A stretch of 5,971 nt of DNA, taken from the NCBI GenBank assembly GCA_016550485.1, contig JABXGV010000204.1, positions 1 to 5,971 of the forward strand, in the 5' to 3' direction. The stretch is from an archaeon. GTDB taxonomy: Archaea; Asgardarchaeota; Hermodarchaeia; Hermodarchaeales; Hermodarchaeaceae. Made by a program: the position numbers and the translations under genes. Position 1 is the first letter of the stretch, and every line of letters starts with the position of its first letter. This document shows, one piece after another, positions 5,671-5,971 of the stretch. The notes beneath the pieces were generated by a model. The model did not search any database. It worked only from the letters and a program-made list of their open reading frames with translations, and had not been told where the DNA came from.

Positions 5671-5724
5671 TAGGAGATTAGACTCCGTGACGATTTCTAC
5701 AACAATACGAGTTGAGCCATAGAA

Positions 5725-5971
5725 TCAGGGTTGCTTTTCACGTGGGGGAGGGGCCCAAAGGCTCTCAAAAATCCGTTTGAGGTTGATCCATAGCTCTTTA
5801 GGCATCTGTTTCATGAATTCTTCAAGCGTCTCACAGGCAAAGTTTGCGCAGTGAGCACAGGTCTTGACTTCTCTTTCGCTGGCGCAGGCTCGCACTTTAC
5901 AGACTGAACAGAACTTGAAGTGCACGCCATCCGTGGATTTGCAGCCATCGCAGTTGATGTCCTCGGAACTA
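5725..5971 (-). CDS. DUF3795-type cysteine-rich protein (5' end missing)
   Basis: The frame is open to the window edge, so only the last 81 residues are seen. Counting from the edge, cysteines fall at 7, 10, 21, 24, 29, 38, 41 and 46 as CDGC, FCSVC, RAC, CAHC and FAC. The string GVHFKFCSVCKVRACASE and the following CAHCANFACETLEEF are characteristic of DUF3795 proteins, small cysteine-cluster proteins common in methanogens, other archaea and anaerobic bacteria. The expected N-terminal block, usually containing CGLYCGxC and about 30-40 residues, lies outside the window. The cysteines probably bind zinc or an iron-sulfur cluster; no biochemical role is established for the family to my knowledge. 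After the cysteines comes a basic amphipathic helix (about 47-70) and a proline-rich tail. A GTG at 5925 is not a plausible start, because it would remove the first CxxC. Confidence 0.8.
   Translation of the reverse strand, partial: SSEDINCDGCKSTDGVHFKFCSVCKVRACASEREVKTCAHCANFACETLEEFMKQMPKELWINLKRIFESLWAPPPREKQP

Noticed and set aside
1..5971. tRNA, rRNA, CRISPR array, insertion sequence or long direct repeat
   Set aside because: No cloverleaf-like sequence, regularly spaced repeat, transposase or terminal inverted repeat was seen on reading both strands by eye; a computed search could still find weak ones.

Overview
The window most resembles an archaeal chromosome segment of roughly balanced base composition. 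The clues are a DUF3795-type cysteine cluster protein, a DNRLRE-type beta-domain protein, a small zinc-ribbon protein, TATA/BRE-like elements about 30-45 bases before several starts, frequent GTG/TTG starts, and ribosome binding sites resembling GGAGGTGATC. None of these proves the domain. An Asgard or Bathyarchaeia-like lineage is a guess; a bacterium is not excluded.

Left block (1-2074, + strand). Two tightly coupled genes: a 5'-truncated soluble protein (1-753) and a 438-residue protein with four N-terminal membrane helices and a cytoplasmic domain (758-2074). Both are rich in Ala and Leu. Both show a similar order of blocks, which I read, tentatively, as the non-ATPase N-terminal region of VirB4/HerA-FtsK-type DNA-transfer ATPases. 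Neither has a Walker motif. They may be subunits of a membrane machine whose motor gene lies upstream, outside the window.

Middle (2075-2900). A 396-base stretch without an intact gene holds a small perfect hairpin and a GC-rich patch with an open but stop-interrupted frame in register with the preceding gene. It is followed by a minus-strand zinc-ribbon miniprotein (2471-2680) with a very good ribosome binding site. About 220 bases of divergent promoter region then lead to the DNRLRE gene.

Right block (2901-5971). A single-domain DNRLRE protein (2901-3425, +) runs tail-to-tail, 11 bases apart, into a well-conserved kynureninase (3437-4714, -). Upstream of the kynureninase, on the same strand, are a protein with about eight membrane helices (4780-5622) and the 3' part of a DUF3795-type cysteine-rich gene (5725-5971). 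Kynureninase is the only gene whose biochemistry is certain. It converts kynurenine to anthranilate plus alanine (or 3-hydroxykynurenine to 3-hydroxyanthranilate). No other tryptophan or kynurenine pathway gene is visible, so its metabolic link must lie elsewhere; the membrane protein is a possible but unproven partner.
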